This document shows positions 17,245 through 25,090 of a stretch of 64,000 nt of DNA, in pieces. A model generated the notes under the pieces. It had not been told where the DNA came from and did no database searches. It was given only the letters and a program-made list of their open reading frames with translations. Where the stretch lies: positions 1 through 64,000 of the forward strand of contig JABCZR010000010.1 of assembly GCA_013289585.1 (NCBI GenBank). Reading direction: 5' to 3'. Numbering within the stretch: position 1 is the stretch's first letter; every line of letters starts with the position of its first letter. This DNA is from Acidobacteriota bacterium (GTDB taxonomy: Bacteria > Acidobacteriota > Terriglobia > Acidiferrales > UBA7541). The position numbers and the translations under genes are program-made.

Positions 17245-18053
17245 TAGACGGCCCTTGGCGCGTGCGCCTCGGCGGTCAGTCGGGGCATGGCTGCAATCAA
17301 ACGTCGAGTGACCTCTTGATTGGGCGTCCCCAAAACCTCATCCGCTGCCCCAATCTCGACCACCCTTCCTTGCTCCATCACCGCGATTTCGTGGGCCAGA
17401 TGACCCGCCATCGCGAAATCGTGCGTAATGAAGAGGTACGTCAATCCCAACCGGCCCTGTAGCTCCATCAGCAGATTCGCAATCTGCGCTTGCACAGAGC
17501 AATCCAGCGCGGAAAGCGCTTCATCTAGAATCAGCAGTTTTGGCTCAAGCGATAATGCTCGCGCGATTGCCAGCCGCTGTCGCTGTCCACCACTGAACTC
17601 CTCGGCCCTCTGCAGTGCTTTTTCTTGCGGGATGCCTACCTGCCCAAGGAGGGCTCGCGCCCGGGCTTCTCTCTCCCGCTTGTCCAAGCGCCCTTGCACG
17701 AGCAGTGGCTCGCTTACCAATTCCAACGCCGAAAATCTCGGGTTGAGTGATCGCGCCGGATCTTGAAACACCAGCTGAATCTGTGGACGCACTTCACGCA
17801 ATTGCTTTTCATCGAGGACGGTGATTTCGTTTCGATTAAAAACAATCTTTCCGGATGTCGGCCGCTCCAGACAGGCTATACATAACGCCAGCGTGCTTTT
17901 CCCGGACCCCGATTCACCAACCAACGCCAGCGTCGAACCTCGTCCAATGGAAAAAGATACGTCTAGCAAAGCCGTTACTTCCTGCTTGGCCCCGAGCACA
18001 TGCGCGCGCCCGTAGCGCTTTTCTATCTTTTCGACGATCAGGAGTCGATCCAT
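17244..18053 (-). CDS. Oligopeptide ABC transporter ATPase (DppF type)
   Basis: About 269-residue ABC ATPase: Walker A GESGSGKST, Q-loop, signature FSGGQRQRLAIARAL, Walker B LLILDEALSALD and the switch His in FITHDFAMAGHLA. I choose ATG 18053 (MDRLLIVEKIEKRYG) over 18068. It is paired with the second ATPase upstream, as in Dpp/Opp systems where D and F form the heterodimer. It lacks the long C-terminal oligopeptide-transporter extension that the partner has. Confidence 0.9.
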   Translation of the reverse strand: MDRLLIVEKIEKRYGRAHVLGAKQEVTALLDVSFSIGRGSTLALVGESGSGKSTLALCIACLERPTSGKIVFNRNEITVLDEKQLREVRPQIQLVFQDPARSLNPRFSALELVSEPLLVQGRLDKREREARARALLGQVGIPQEKALQRAEEFSGGQRQRLAIARALSLEPKLLILDEALSALDCSVQAQIANLLMELQGRLGLTYLFITHDFAMAGHLAHEIAVMEQGRVVEIGAADEVLGTPNQEVTRRLIAAMPRLTAEAHAPRAV

Positions 18054-18074
18054 ATACTCGGGCCTCAAACCGAA

Positions 18075-19058
18075 TCATTCGCCGTACTTAAAACACGAGA
18101 CGGCATGCACTTCGCTCATCGCCACCGCCGGCGGTTCGCGCTCTGCGCACTGCTCCATCCGGTCCGTGCATCTGGATTCGAATCGGCAACCGTTCATCAA
18201 GACTGCCAGGTTTGGCGCTTCTCCCGGGATGACCCTTAGCCGTGACTTGCGGTCCTTCGCAGGTTCGTCGAGTCCCGGCGGAACGCTTTGCATCAGGGCA
18301 TGCGTATACGGGTGCTGAGGAGATCCAAGTACTTGTTCCGTCGGGCCGATTTCTACTACTTTTCCTGCGTACAGCACCAAAACCCGGTCCGCCAGGCCGG
18401 CCAGCAATGGTGGGTTGTGTGTGATCAAAATCAGGGATAGATTGAATTTTTCTCGCAGCATCCGAAACAGTTCCAGGATCTCCTGCTGGGTCGTGGGATC
18501 CAGGGAAGCCGTCGGCTCATCCGCGATAATCAGAGATGGACCGCACGCGATTGCTTGAGCGATTAGCACCCGCTGCTGCTGACCGCCACTCAGTTGGTGG
18601 GGATAGGAATCTGCAATCCGCGACGCATCCGCAGGAAATACCTCCCTAAGCAATTGCAGCGTCTTTTGGTGCCGGGCTGCTCGGCTCGCCGCTTCGTGCG
18701 CCGCCAGCACGTCGCTGACTTGTTTACCAATTCGAATTGTAGGGTGCAGCGCAAGCGACGGCTCTTGAAAAACTAGCCCAATGCGCGCGCCACGAACGCG
18801 TTCGAGCGCGCGGGGTCTTGCTCGCAGTAAGTCCTGCCCTTCGAATTGAATTGCACCCTTTTGAATCTCCGCATTGCCAGGAAGGAGTCGCACCAGCGCC
18901 AAAGCTAGCGTGCTCTTCCCGGAACCTGACTCTCCAAGCACGCCGAGGGTCTCTCCCGGCAGCACGTCAAAGCTTACCCCTTCAAGAGCAGGGGACACTT
19001 TCCCGGCCCCTGAAATGTACGCAACATGAAGATCCTGTACCTGCAGCAGGGATATCAT
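18075..19058 (-). CDS. Oligopeptide ABC transporter ATPase (DppD type)
   Basis: About 327 residues: Walker A GESGSGKST, signature LSGGQQQRVLIAQAI, Walker B LIIADEPTASLD. The C-terminal oligopeptide/dipeptide extension includes four cysteines (GCRFESRCTDRMEQCAE), a likely Fe-S or metal knot known in DppD/OppD. ATG 19058 (MISLLQVQDLHVAYISG) is preferred to the start at 19244, because the extra N-terminus is unlike the family. First gene of the coupled transporter-sigma-CHAT transcript; the promoter should lie just right of 19058. Confidence 0.9.
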   Translation of the reverse strand: MISLLQVQDLHVAYISGAGKVSPALEGVSFDVLPGETLGVLGESGSGKSTLALALVRLLPGNAEIQKGAIQFEGQDLLRARPRALERVRGARIGLVFQEPSLALHPTIRIGKQVSDVLAAHEAASRAARHQKTLQLLREVFPADASRIADSYPHQLSGGQQQRVLIAQAIACGPSLIIADEPTASLDPTTQQEILELFRMLREKFNLSLILITHNPPLLAGLADRVLVLYAGKVVEIGPTEQVLGSPQHPYTHALMQSVPPGLDEPAKDRKSRLRVIPGEAPNLAVLMNGCRFESRCTDRMEQCAEREPPAVAMSEVHAVSCFKYGE

Positions 19059-19281
19059 ACGGGAACGGGCATCAGACCTTTTTCTGTCCCAACACCCATG
19101 TTCGACGAAGAATACCGAGCGGACAAGGCGGATGAACCCACAAGCGTTCGAATGGTAAAGGGACCATGGAGTTCGCTCGTTGACCTCAACGATTGGCCCA
19201 TTCGCCGCGGAACTCTTCCGGGATACTGCGTCAACGTCAGCCAAATCCTGGCGAAATTAGGTCGCAGATTCAGAATGATCC

Positions 19282-19716
19282 CTATCGGTTTGCGTGAGCC
19301 GTCGCAGCCTGGTTCTCTGCCACGTCCGTGCGTGGCGTCATTGAGAGCACGATGTACTCACGCTCCTTGCCATCTGTCTCCGGAACTCGCAACAACAGCT
19401 TGTCCTTGTGGATTCGAAACACCGCGGTCTCGCCAATCGGCAGAAGTGAAGGGTGTTTGTCATCTTTCGGCCGAATTCGGTATGTAATCCGCTGCGACCT
19501 CAGCACGTATTCCTGGCACAGCGTTTCCTGTGTCTTTTTGTGTTGCCCTTCGGTTCCAAAAATCTCCCCCGCCAGCGTCTTGCCGTCCTTTTCTGCATAG
19601 CCGCACGCGGCCGAATCCATCTGCACCAATTCGCCCCTCTCGTAAGCGGGCTTGTCCTTCGCCTGCAAGGACATAGACGTAAGCAGCAGAACAACAAGGG
19701 AACCTGTCTTTCTCAT
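19282..19716 (-). CDS. Small secreted protein, family with LCQEYVxR motif
   Basis: 144 residues with a signal peptide (MRKTGSLVVLLLTSMSLQA). The mature part has one Cys in AACGYAEKDGK, then TLCQEYVLRSQRITYRIR and a C-terminal basic beta segment (FRIHKDKLLLRV). A second member is encoded at 42764-43111: same signal start (MRKT), same single Cys region (VGCGS), same ELLCQEYVVRTETTEYHIR, same end. I do not recognise a named domain. Two conserved cysteines may form a disulfide. It is a lone gene upstream of the transporter operon. Confidence 0.7.
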   Translation of the reverse strand: MRKTGSLVVLLLTSMSLQAKDKPAYERGELVQMDSAACGYAEKDGKTLAGEIFGTEGQHKKTQETLCQEYVLRSQRITYRIRPKDDKHPSLLPIGETAVFRIHKDKLLLRVPETDGKEREYIVLSMTPRTDVAENQAATAHANR

Positions 19717-19928
19717 CGCATCTCCTTCAATACGGTCGTCCGATTAGCCGCATGATAGCCCGCGGGTTCCAACTATTCGGCACTTAGGTATAAGGGCTAG
19801 ATCGCCCTTCAAAAATATAGGGCTACTGGAACATCTCCCACTCGGGTCATGGACTTCTAGAATCCGTCTACAACTGCACGGCTATGACTGCGCCAAGCGG
19901 ACCCCGCGACTCGAGGGCGTCTGCCGTC

Positions 19929-19969
19929 GGCACAGGAGGCCCCCGGATCAAACCAGGGCGTCTCGACCA
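19929..19969 (+). pseudogene. Degenerate tRNA-Pro 3'-end fragment
   Basis: CAGGAGGCCCCCGG is identical to the variable loop and 5' T-stem of the fragment at 6748-6792. It is followed by a mutated T-arm (ATCAAAC, one stem mismatch), a mutated acceptor strand and an intact ACCA. It has the same orientation as the left copy, with shared downstream ACTT. No 5' half of a tRNA is present. It looks like a decayed att-type copy. Confidence 0.55.
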
Positions 19970-20017
19970 CTTCAGTTACAATGTTTGCGCGATGCGAATC
20001 CCTCTTCGCCCGCTATC

Positions 20018-21472
20018 ATGCTCCCCAAAGCTTTCTATAAGCACCTCGCGCCTGCACTCCTCGCCGGATTCCTGCTGCGTCTTTTCTTCATTCTGAGATT
20101 CCCTTTCTATTCCGGAGATACCGCCTATTACGAAGAACTTGCCCGCAATTGGCTCAATTACGGTGTATATGGTTTTTATTCCCACGGGCAACTCCTCCCT
20201 TCTGACCTACGCGCGCCGGGCTATCCGGCATTCCTTGCACTCGTCTACTCTCTGGCCGGTCCCGGCCGCAGAGCTGTCATGCTGGCGCAAGCCTTTGTCG
20301 ACCTTGCGACCTGCGTGCTGGCTGCAGGCATCGCGGCACGCCTGGCGGCCAACCTCTCTGAACTTGATCGTGGTCGTATCACCACTGCGGCGCTTTGGCT
20401 GACGGCTCTCTGTCCGTTCACCGCAAATTACGCGGCAGTGCCTCAGACGGAAGTCCTTGCAACTTTTTTCACCACTCTCGCGATTCTGATTTTTCTCTCC
20501 CCAGCTTCGATGCGAGTTGAATCCATTACATCGAAGCAGGATCTTCTCCGCGCGGTTGGGGTTTGGTTCGCCGGCGGCCTTGTCGTGGGACTCGGCACCC
20601 TTGTTCGCCCGGAAACGCCCCTCCTCCTGATCGCCGTGGTGATTGCGCTTTGGTTTCGAAATCTCCGTTCCGCGAAGTGGAAAAACATGGCGGTCGCCAT
20701 ACTCTGGATGACACTCGGTTTGCTTCTGCCATTGACGCCGTGGGCCGCACGCAATGCGCTAAGTCTCGGGCGCATGCAATTTCTCGCTCCTCGCTATGCC
20801 GAAACTTACGGCGAAGTCTTGCCAACCGGTTTTTATGCCTGGACAAGAACCTGGATGTTTCGTTTTCAAGACGTGTATCTCTTCACGTGGAAACTGTCCT
20901 CGCAGCCGATCTACGAGAAGGATCTACCCGCCTACGCCGCGGACTCTCCTGAAGAACGGTCGCGCGTCGCTTCCCTCCTGCAACGCTACAACGGCGCCCA
21001 CGGAATGGCGATAACCATAGATCGCGAATTCGCCGTTTTAGCTCGCGAGCGGGCGCAGCGTCATCCTGTCCGGACCTATGTCTGGATTCCCATCGAGCGC
21101 GCAGCAGCCATGTGGTTCACTCCGCGAATTACCCTGCTGCCTTATTCAGGCCGGCTTTGGCCTCTCGTGGATAGTTATCGCAGCAATCCCACGGATTTTC
21201 TTGTCACGCTCGGCCTCGCTATCCTTAACGTCTTCTACCTTGGGATGGCTCTGGCCGCCGCGCGGTCCTGGCGGATGAACACCGGAATCCTGCTGATTGC
21301 GGCATTCATCCTTATTCGAACAGCGTTTCTCACGCAATTGATAACCTGCGAGCCGCGCTACGTCCTGGTCTGCTACCCCGCCTTGTTAGCGCTGGCCGCG
21401 CAAATTTCCCTCTGCCTTCAAGTCGGTGGAAAACATTCCGATCGGACCGTCCCTATTGCACCTTCAACTTGA
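20018..21472 (+). CDS. Membrane glycosyltransferase, GT39/ArnT-like
   Basis: About 484-residue integral membrane protein with 10-12 hydrophobic helices. The first periplasmic loop contains YSGDTAYYEELARNWL, where the acidic D/E residues after helix 1 are the catalytic-type motif of the PMT/ArnT superfamily. LRAPGYPAFLALVY follows, also typical. Such enzymes transfer sugars from polyprenyl-phosphate donors to proteins or lipids outside the membrane. I choose ATG 20018 over the TTG at 19985 because the first helix begins there. Its last 20 bp overlap the end of the convergent minus-strand gene. Confidence 0.82.
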   Translation: MLPKAFYKHLAPALLAGFLLRLFFILRFPFYSGDTAYYEELARNWLNYGVYGFYSHGQLLPSDLRAPGYPAFLALVYSLAGPGRRAVMLAQAFVDLATCVLAAGIAARLAANLSELDRGRITTAALWLTALCPFTANYAAVPQTEVLATFFTTLAILIFLSPASMRVESITSKQDLLRAVGVWFAGGLVVGLGTLVRPETPLLLIAVVIALWFRNLRSAKWKNMAVAILWMTLGLLLPLTPWAARNALSLGRMQFLAPRYAETYGEVLPTGFYAWTRTWMFRFQDVYLFTWKLSSQPIYEKDLPAYAADSPEERSRVASLLQRYNGAHGMAITIDREFAVLARERAQRHPVRTYVWIPIERAAAMWFTPRITLLPYSGRLWPLVDSYRSNPTDFLVTLGLAILNVFYLGMALAAARSWRMNTGILLIAAFILIRTAFLTQLITCEPRYVLVCYPALLALAAQISLCLQVGGKHSDRTVPIAPST

Positions 21473-21812
21473 TGCTCGGAATTCCATCAGGCCCGACCTG
21501 CACGCTTTCCCCACCGGACAGATATCTGCGCAGCACTTCGGGATTTGCCCATTCCAGTTCCCAGCCCTTCTCAATCGCCACGATCGTATATCGTCCCGGT
21601 GGCACCATTTTCAGCGTGAAGGTTCCGTCGGAATCGCTTTGGTCCCGCCGGATCAGCTGCCCGAAATCCTCGACGTCCTGAGGAACCAGAAGGACCATCG
21701 CGCCTTCGATTGGTTTGCCGTCCCGCAGCGCGATTCCATTGATCGAGCTCATTGCCCTCGCTAGCGTAAGTTCTAGCCGAACATCTTTCCCTGCCTCAAT
21801 TTCCACCTTCAA
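21453..21812 (-). CDS. Carboxypeptidase-regulatory-like protein, 3' piece (frameshifted)
   Basis: A 119-residue continuation of the gene that ends at 21809. It begins mid-domain and contains INGIALRDGKPIEGAMVLLV and GTFTLKMVPPGRYTIVAIEKGW, the standard carboxypeptidase-regulatory (CarboxypepD_reg) pattern. The end resembles the EFLRKYLPNAQ end of the next protein (here EVLRRYLSGGESV). It has no signal peptide and probably no own ribosome site. It reads as the C-terminus of its upstream partner after a one-base frameshift near 21825-21840. Confidence 0.7.
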   Translation of the reverse strand: MKVEIEAGKDVRLELTLARAMSSINGIALRDGKPIEGAMVLLVPQDVEDFGQLIRRDQSDSDGTFTLKMVPPGRYTIVAIEKGWELEWANPEVLRRYLSGGESVQVGPDGIPSIKLKVQ

Positions 21813-23098
21813 CCCGAATACTTTGGCTCCGGTGCCTTAATGCTTTTGATGAACGAGTCGGGGTTCGGCAGGGAAACTTCATATGAGCCTGTCGCAATCA
21901 TCTCGTTCTCAAACGAAAACTCTCCACCCGGCTGGCAGCGGGCAAAGCTCGCATCGCCCCCCGGCAGTCTGCGCAATTGAACGACTGCCACCTCTGGCAG
22001 TCCGCTCCCGTCCTCCATCCTCGCGATTCCGCTCACCTTCACGTCGGCGTTGCCCTTTGAGGCCTCAATCTCCGAGTCACCGGAAAGATCCAAGTTTTGC
22101 GTTTGCGTCCTTCGGTTCCCGCCTTCCGTTGCATCCGCATGAAGGACAAGATGTCCGGGTGGCAGCCCGGTGAGCTCCATCAGCCCGGGTCCGGCCGATC
22201 TTTGTGTGATTCGTACTGGCAGTTCGAGCCCTTCTCCCAATTGCTCCACGATCTGGATATTCGTACTATTGGCCGCATCACTCGTCGGAACTCTGACGCG
22301 CAGATGAATCGCCGGCATCGGTTGCAATCGGATGTCAGCCTTCTCCACATCACCAGCGCGCAGCCTGATTACCGTCGCGCTGGGGAGGTCTCTCGCGTTA
22401 GGGAAAAATGTCATGGGGTAGACCACATCCAAAGCCGCTTCCGAAGCTAAATTGCCATCTGTTCTGGCGGAGAACCTCTCTCCATGGTCGTCCTCTTCCA
22501 ATTGTGGAGCTGCCAGGGAGTACCAGGGAACTGCATTCACTCCCACAATGTATCTGCCCGGAAGCAGATGACCAAAACGGAAGTGCCCTTCGTCGTCAGT
22601 GGTGGCCGTTTCTCTCATTCTCGTCATACGCCTGCCGTTCTCCAGGCTTTGTTCGAAGAGCAGGACGTTCGCCGCCCGCACGGACTCACTCCCCTCATCA
22701 AACACCTGGCCGGAGATAGATGCCGACGGCTGCAATGGAAATCGGATTCTTTCTGAATTGAGGCCCGGTCCCACCGCGATTCCTGTCCAATAGTTTTCGT
22801 GCTGCAAATAGGCTTGCGGCGCATACCCGCGTCGCTGCGCATTCAGCGTGTACTTGCCGGGCGCCACGTTATCGAAAGCGAACCTGCCCTCTGCGTCCGT
22901 AAGCTCGGACGCCATAATCTCTACAGGCTCTGTGCTCCCAGCTAGCAGGAAAATGACGGTAGAGGGAAGCGGTTGACTGCTCTGCGCATCTACCACTACT
23001 CCGCTGATGCGATAAGTCTGCGGCGCCGGAGCGGGCCTCGCGAGCTGCGGCAGCAGGCTCACCAGCAATGCCATCCAGCGGAGAGCGGAGGGAATCAT
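21809..23098 (-). CDS. Secreted carboxypeptidase-regulatory-like protein (5' piece)
   Basis: 429 residues with a signal peptide (MIPSALRWMALLVSLLPQLA). Two or more CarboxypepD_reg / SdrD-like beta domains follow: ISGVVVDAQSSQPLPSTVIFL, GRFAFDNVAPGKYTLNAQRRGY and GHFRFGHLLPGRYIVGV. It ends abruptly (IKAPEPKYSG, then stop). Restoring one base in the CACCGG context would read through as APGAKVFGLKVEIEAGKDV into the next frame, which continues the fold. Such proteins are abundant in Acidobacteria, outside the cell or at the outer membrane; their role is unknown. The stop and the ATG/GTG of the downstream piece overlap. Confidence 0.75.
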   Translation of the reverse strand: MIPSALRWMALLVSLLPQLARPAPAPQTYRISGVVVDAQSSQPLPSTVIFLLAGSTEPVEIMASELTDAEGRFAFDNVAPGKYTLNAQRRGYAPQAYLQHENYWTGIAVGPGLNSERIRFPLQPSASISGQVFDEGSESVRAANVLLFEQSLENGRRMTRMRETATTDDEGHFRFGHLLPGRYIVGVNAVPWYSLAAPQLEEDDHGERFSARTDGNLASEAALDVVYPMTFFPNARDLPSATVIRLRAGDVEKADIRLQPMPAIHLRVRVPTSDAANSTNIQIVEQLGEGLELPVRITQRSAGPGLMELTGLPPGHLVLHADATEGGNRRTQTQNLDLSGDSEIEASKGNADVKVSGIARMEDGSGLPEVAVVQLRRLPGGDASFARCQPGGEFSFENEMIATGSYEVSLPNPDSFIKSIKAPEPKYSG

Positions 23099-23101
23099 GC
23101 C

Positions 23102-24781
23102 TCAGTCTCCAACATGAACCAGCTCAAGTTGTATTGCCACAGCTTGTCTCGCACTCAAGGATATTTCCTGAGCATTCGGCAAGTACTTCCGCAGGAATTC
23201 CGGATCGCCATATTCGACGTCATCCATCCGATCCATCCCCAGGACCTTGTAGTTCCCAGGCGCCAAGACCGAAAACTCAAACGCTCCCGAAGAATCAGTT
23301 GGCATCAGCTTCATAAGTCGCGGTGCATTCTCCGGAACCAATAGAACGGCCCCTGCGGCCTTCCTTCCATCCAGGGTAAGCGTCCCGCTCAGTTGTGCGG
23401 AGTCATCCCGCAGAATCACTTCGATGGTCTGGACCGGCGTGTCTGAGTCGACAGTCAAATCTTCGTGAAGAAGATCGATCGAGCCATATTTGGCGGAGTA
23501 GATGTAGGCGTTTTGCGTAGGCTCCAACCGAACGGAATATGTGCCGGACTGAACGCCGCTAATTTCAAAAGTCATGTCTTCCGGGGTTCCAGTCGGCCGA
23601 GTGATGCTGTGGTCTCCTCCTGAAGATGCGTCCACAGGAGTCAACAATACCGTCGCCGCGAGCCGTCGCGGAAAGCCATTCTCCGTTGGGGCTGTGGTCG
23701 AAAATTCAGCTCGCATGATAACAGGAACGGAAATCGTTCCTGCAAGCCGGAGCTGAACGTTCGAAACGTCCGAGTTAACGATTACCTGTTTCCTTGCGAG
23801 AGCAGGTGAGCCTGAAGGTCCAACCACTGCCGCGGCAATCGTATAGAATCCTGGCGAAACTCCTGCGATTTGAAAACGGCCCGTCTGCGGATTGAAATTG
23901 GACTCCACCGCCAGTGGTTGCCCCGATGCATCCGTGATTTGCAATCCCACATTCTGACCGGCCGCATAACCTGACACCGCCCCGCCGACGCGATATAGCG
24001 GTTTGGCCGTCAGTAGCATGTCCAGTTGCTTCCGCTCTCCGGGAATGATTTTGATTGGGCTCGCCTCCGTTGCAACAGGAACTCCGGGATAAAATTCAGT
24101 CGGGTAACCCTTCGTGCTTGGTTGGATGATTCGCCCGCGGAGACCCGGAGCGGATGGGTCCCCCTGGCTAACGCTGAGAAAATACATGCCAGGAATGAGC
24201 TCGGCAAAACGGAAAGCGCCAGTCTCATCGGTCTGCACCGTCCCCTGCGCTTCGCGTCTCTTGCGGCCCGAGCTAAAACTGTTGCGCATCAAACGCACAT
24301 TCATTCCCTCAAGGGGCTCTCCTTCCTCGCCTCGGATCGTGCCAAAAATGACTCCTTCGGGAATGAGCTTCAACACCACCGGCGCGCTATCTGGCCCCGT
24401 GGAATATATGCGCTGGCTGTTCGTGAGGGAATGAATTTCCTCCTCCGAGAAAAAACCCGGTTTGCGAACACTGATGGCGGTTTGCCCGCTCGGGAGCCCT
24501 TCAAATCTGAATTTTCCATCTGACCCGGTGAGCATCGACAGTTGCCTGGTGAAACTTATCTGCACCAGCGCGCTGCGAATCGGTGCTCCAGTGACCGAAT
24601 TAAGGACGATTCCCGTCAAATTGTAGTTCGATTCGTCTGCGCTCTGTTCGAATGCGGCTTTGCTGTCGTTCACCGCGCTCGCGCCATAAGCATCGAATGC
24701 CGCCGCCCACAGAACGGCCGCAGATGTCACGGCAAACAAAAATCCCCCGCCCGTAGCGGACCTGACCGACCTGGAAAACAT
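23102..24781 (-). CDS. Secreted carboxypeptidase-regulatory-like protein
   Basis: 559 residues, signal-anchor or signal peptide (about residues 12-33), then at least three beta-sandwich repeats with the CarboxypepD_reg signature: LTGIVLNSVTGAPIRSALVQI / GKFRFEGLPSGQTAISVRK, IFGTIRGEEGEPLEGMNVRLM / GAFRFAELIPGMYFLSV, and AQLSGTLTLDGRKAAGAVLLV / GAFEFSVLAPGNYKVLG. No catalytic motif is present. It is a paralogue of the frameshifted gene 3 bp downstream; the two are probably a tandem duplication and one transcript. Confidence 0.85.
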   Translation of the reverse strand: MFSRSVRSATGGGFLFAVTSAAVLWAAAFDAYGASAVNDSKAAFEQSADESNYNLTGIVLNSVTGAPIRSALVQISFTRQLSMLTGSDGKFRFEGLPSGQTAISVRKPGFFSEEEIHSLTNSQRIYSTGPDSAPVVLKLIPEGVIFGTIRGEEGEPLEGMNVRLMRNSFSSGRKRREAQGTVQTDETGAFRFAELIPGMYFLSVSQGDPSAPGLRGRIIQPSTKGYPTEFYPGVPVATEASPIKIIPGERKQLDMLLTAKPLYRVGGAVSGYAAGQNVGLQITDASGQPLAVESNFNPQTGRFQIAGVSPGFYTIAAAVVGPSGSPALARKQVIVNSDVSNVQLRLAGTISVPVIMRAEFSTTAPTENGFPRRLAATVLLTPVDASSGGDHSITRPTGTPEDMTFEISGVQSGTYSVRLEPTQNAYIYSAKYGSIDLLHEDLTVDSDTPVQTIEVILRDDSAQLSGTLTLDGRKAAGAVLLVPENAPRLMKLMPTDSSGAFEFSVLAPGNYKVLGMDRMDDVEYGDPEFLRKYLPNAQEISLSARQAVAIQLELVHVGD

Positions 24782-25090
24782 CCGAGTGCCCTTTCACAGC
24801 TACATCATGATTCGGCTCTCGACCAAAGTTTACACCTGCTGTGATGCTGCCCTTTCGACGCAGGTTTGCCTTCGGCTTTCGCCGAACGGTGAGCTCACGC
24901 CCCAGTTGCACTATCCCTCGCCAGGACTTCTCTCTTGACAAGTTAACGCCAACGAAGTATCTCAGCGGTCGGAACATCGAGATTCGGGGATCGGAACGGG
25001 AGCTGAGGTTGGCCTTCTCTCTTTCCTCTTTAGCACTTAGCAGTCAAGCTCGTCGCCAATTCGCAATTCGTCGTGTGCTGGAGGCTTCTC
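24782..25090. promoter_or_regulatory. Divergent intergenic region
   Basis: The 309-bp gap lies between the minus-strand secreted protein (start 24781) and the plus-strand lactate permease (start 25091). It must hold both promoters. I see no convincing palindromic operator. A ribosome site GGAGG at 25080-25084 serves the permease. No small gene is supported here. Confidence 0.4.

Noticed and set aside
6794-19928. Calling the segment between tRNA-Pro fragments a genomic island
   Set aside because: No integrase, base composition is like the rest of the window, and the two fragments differ at several positions. Kept only as a finding.
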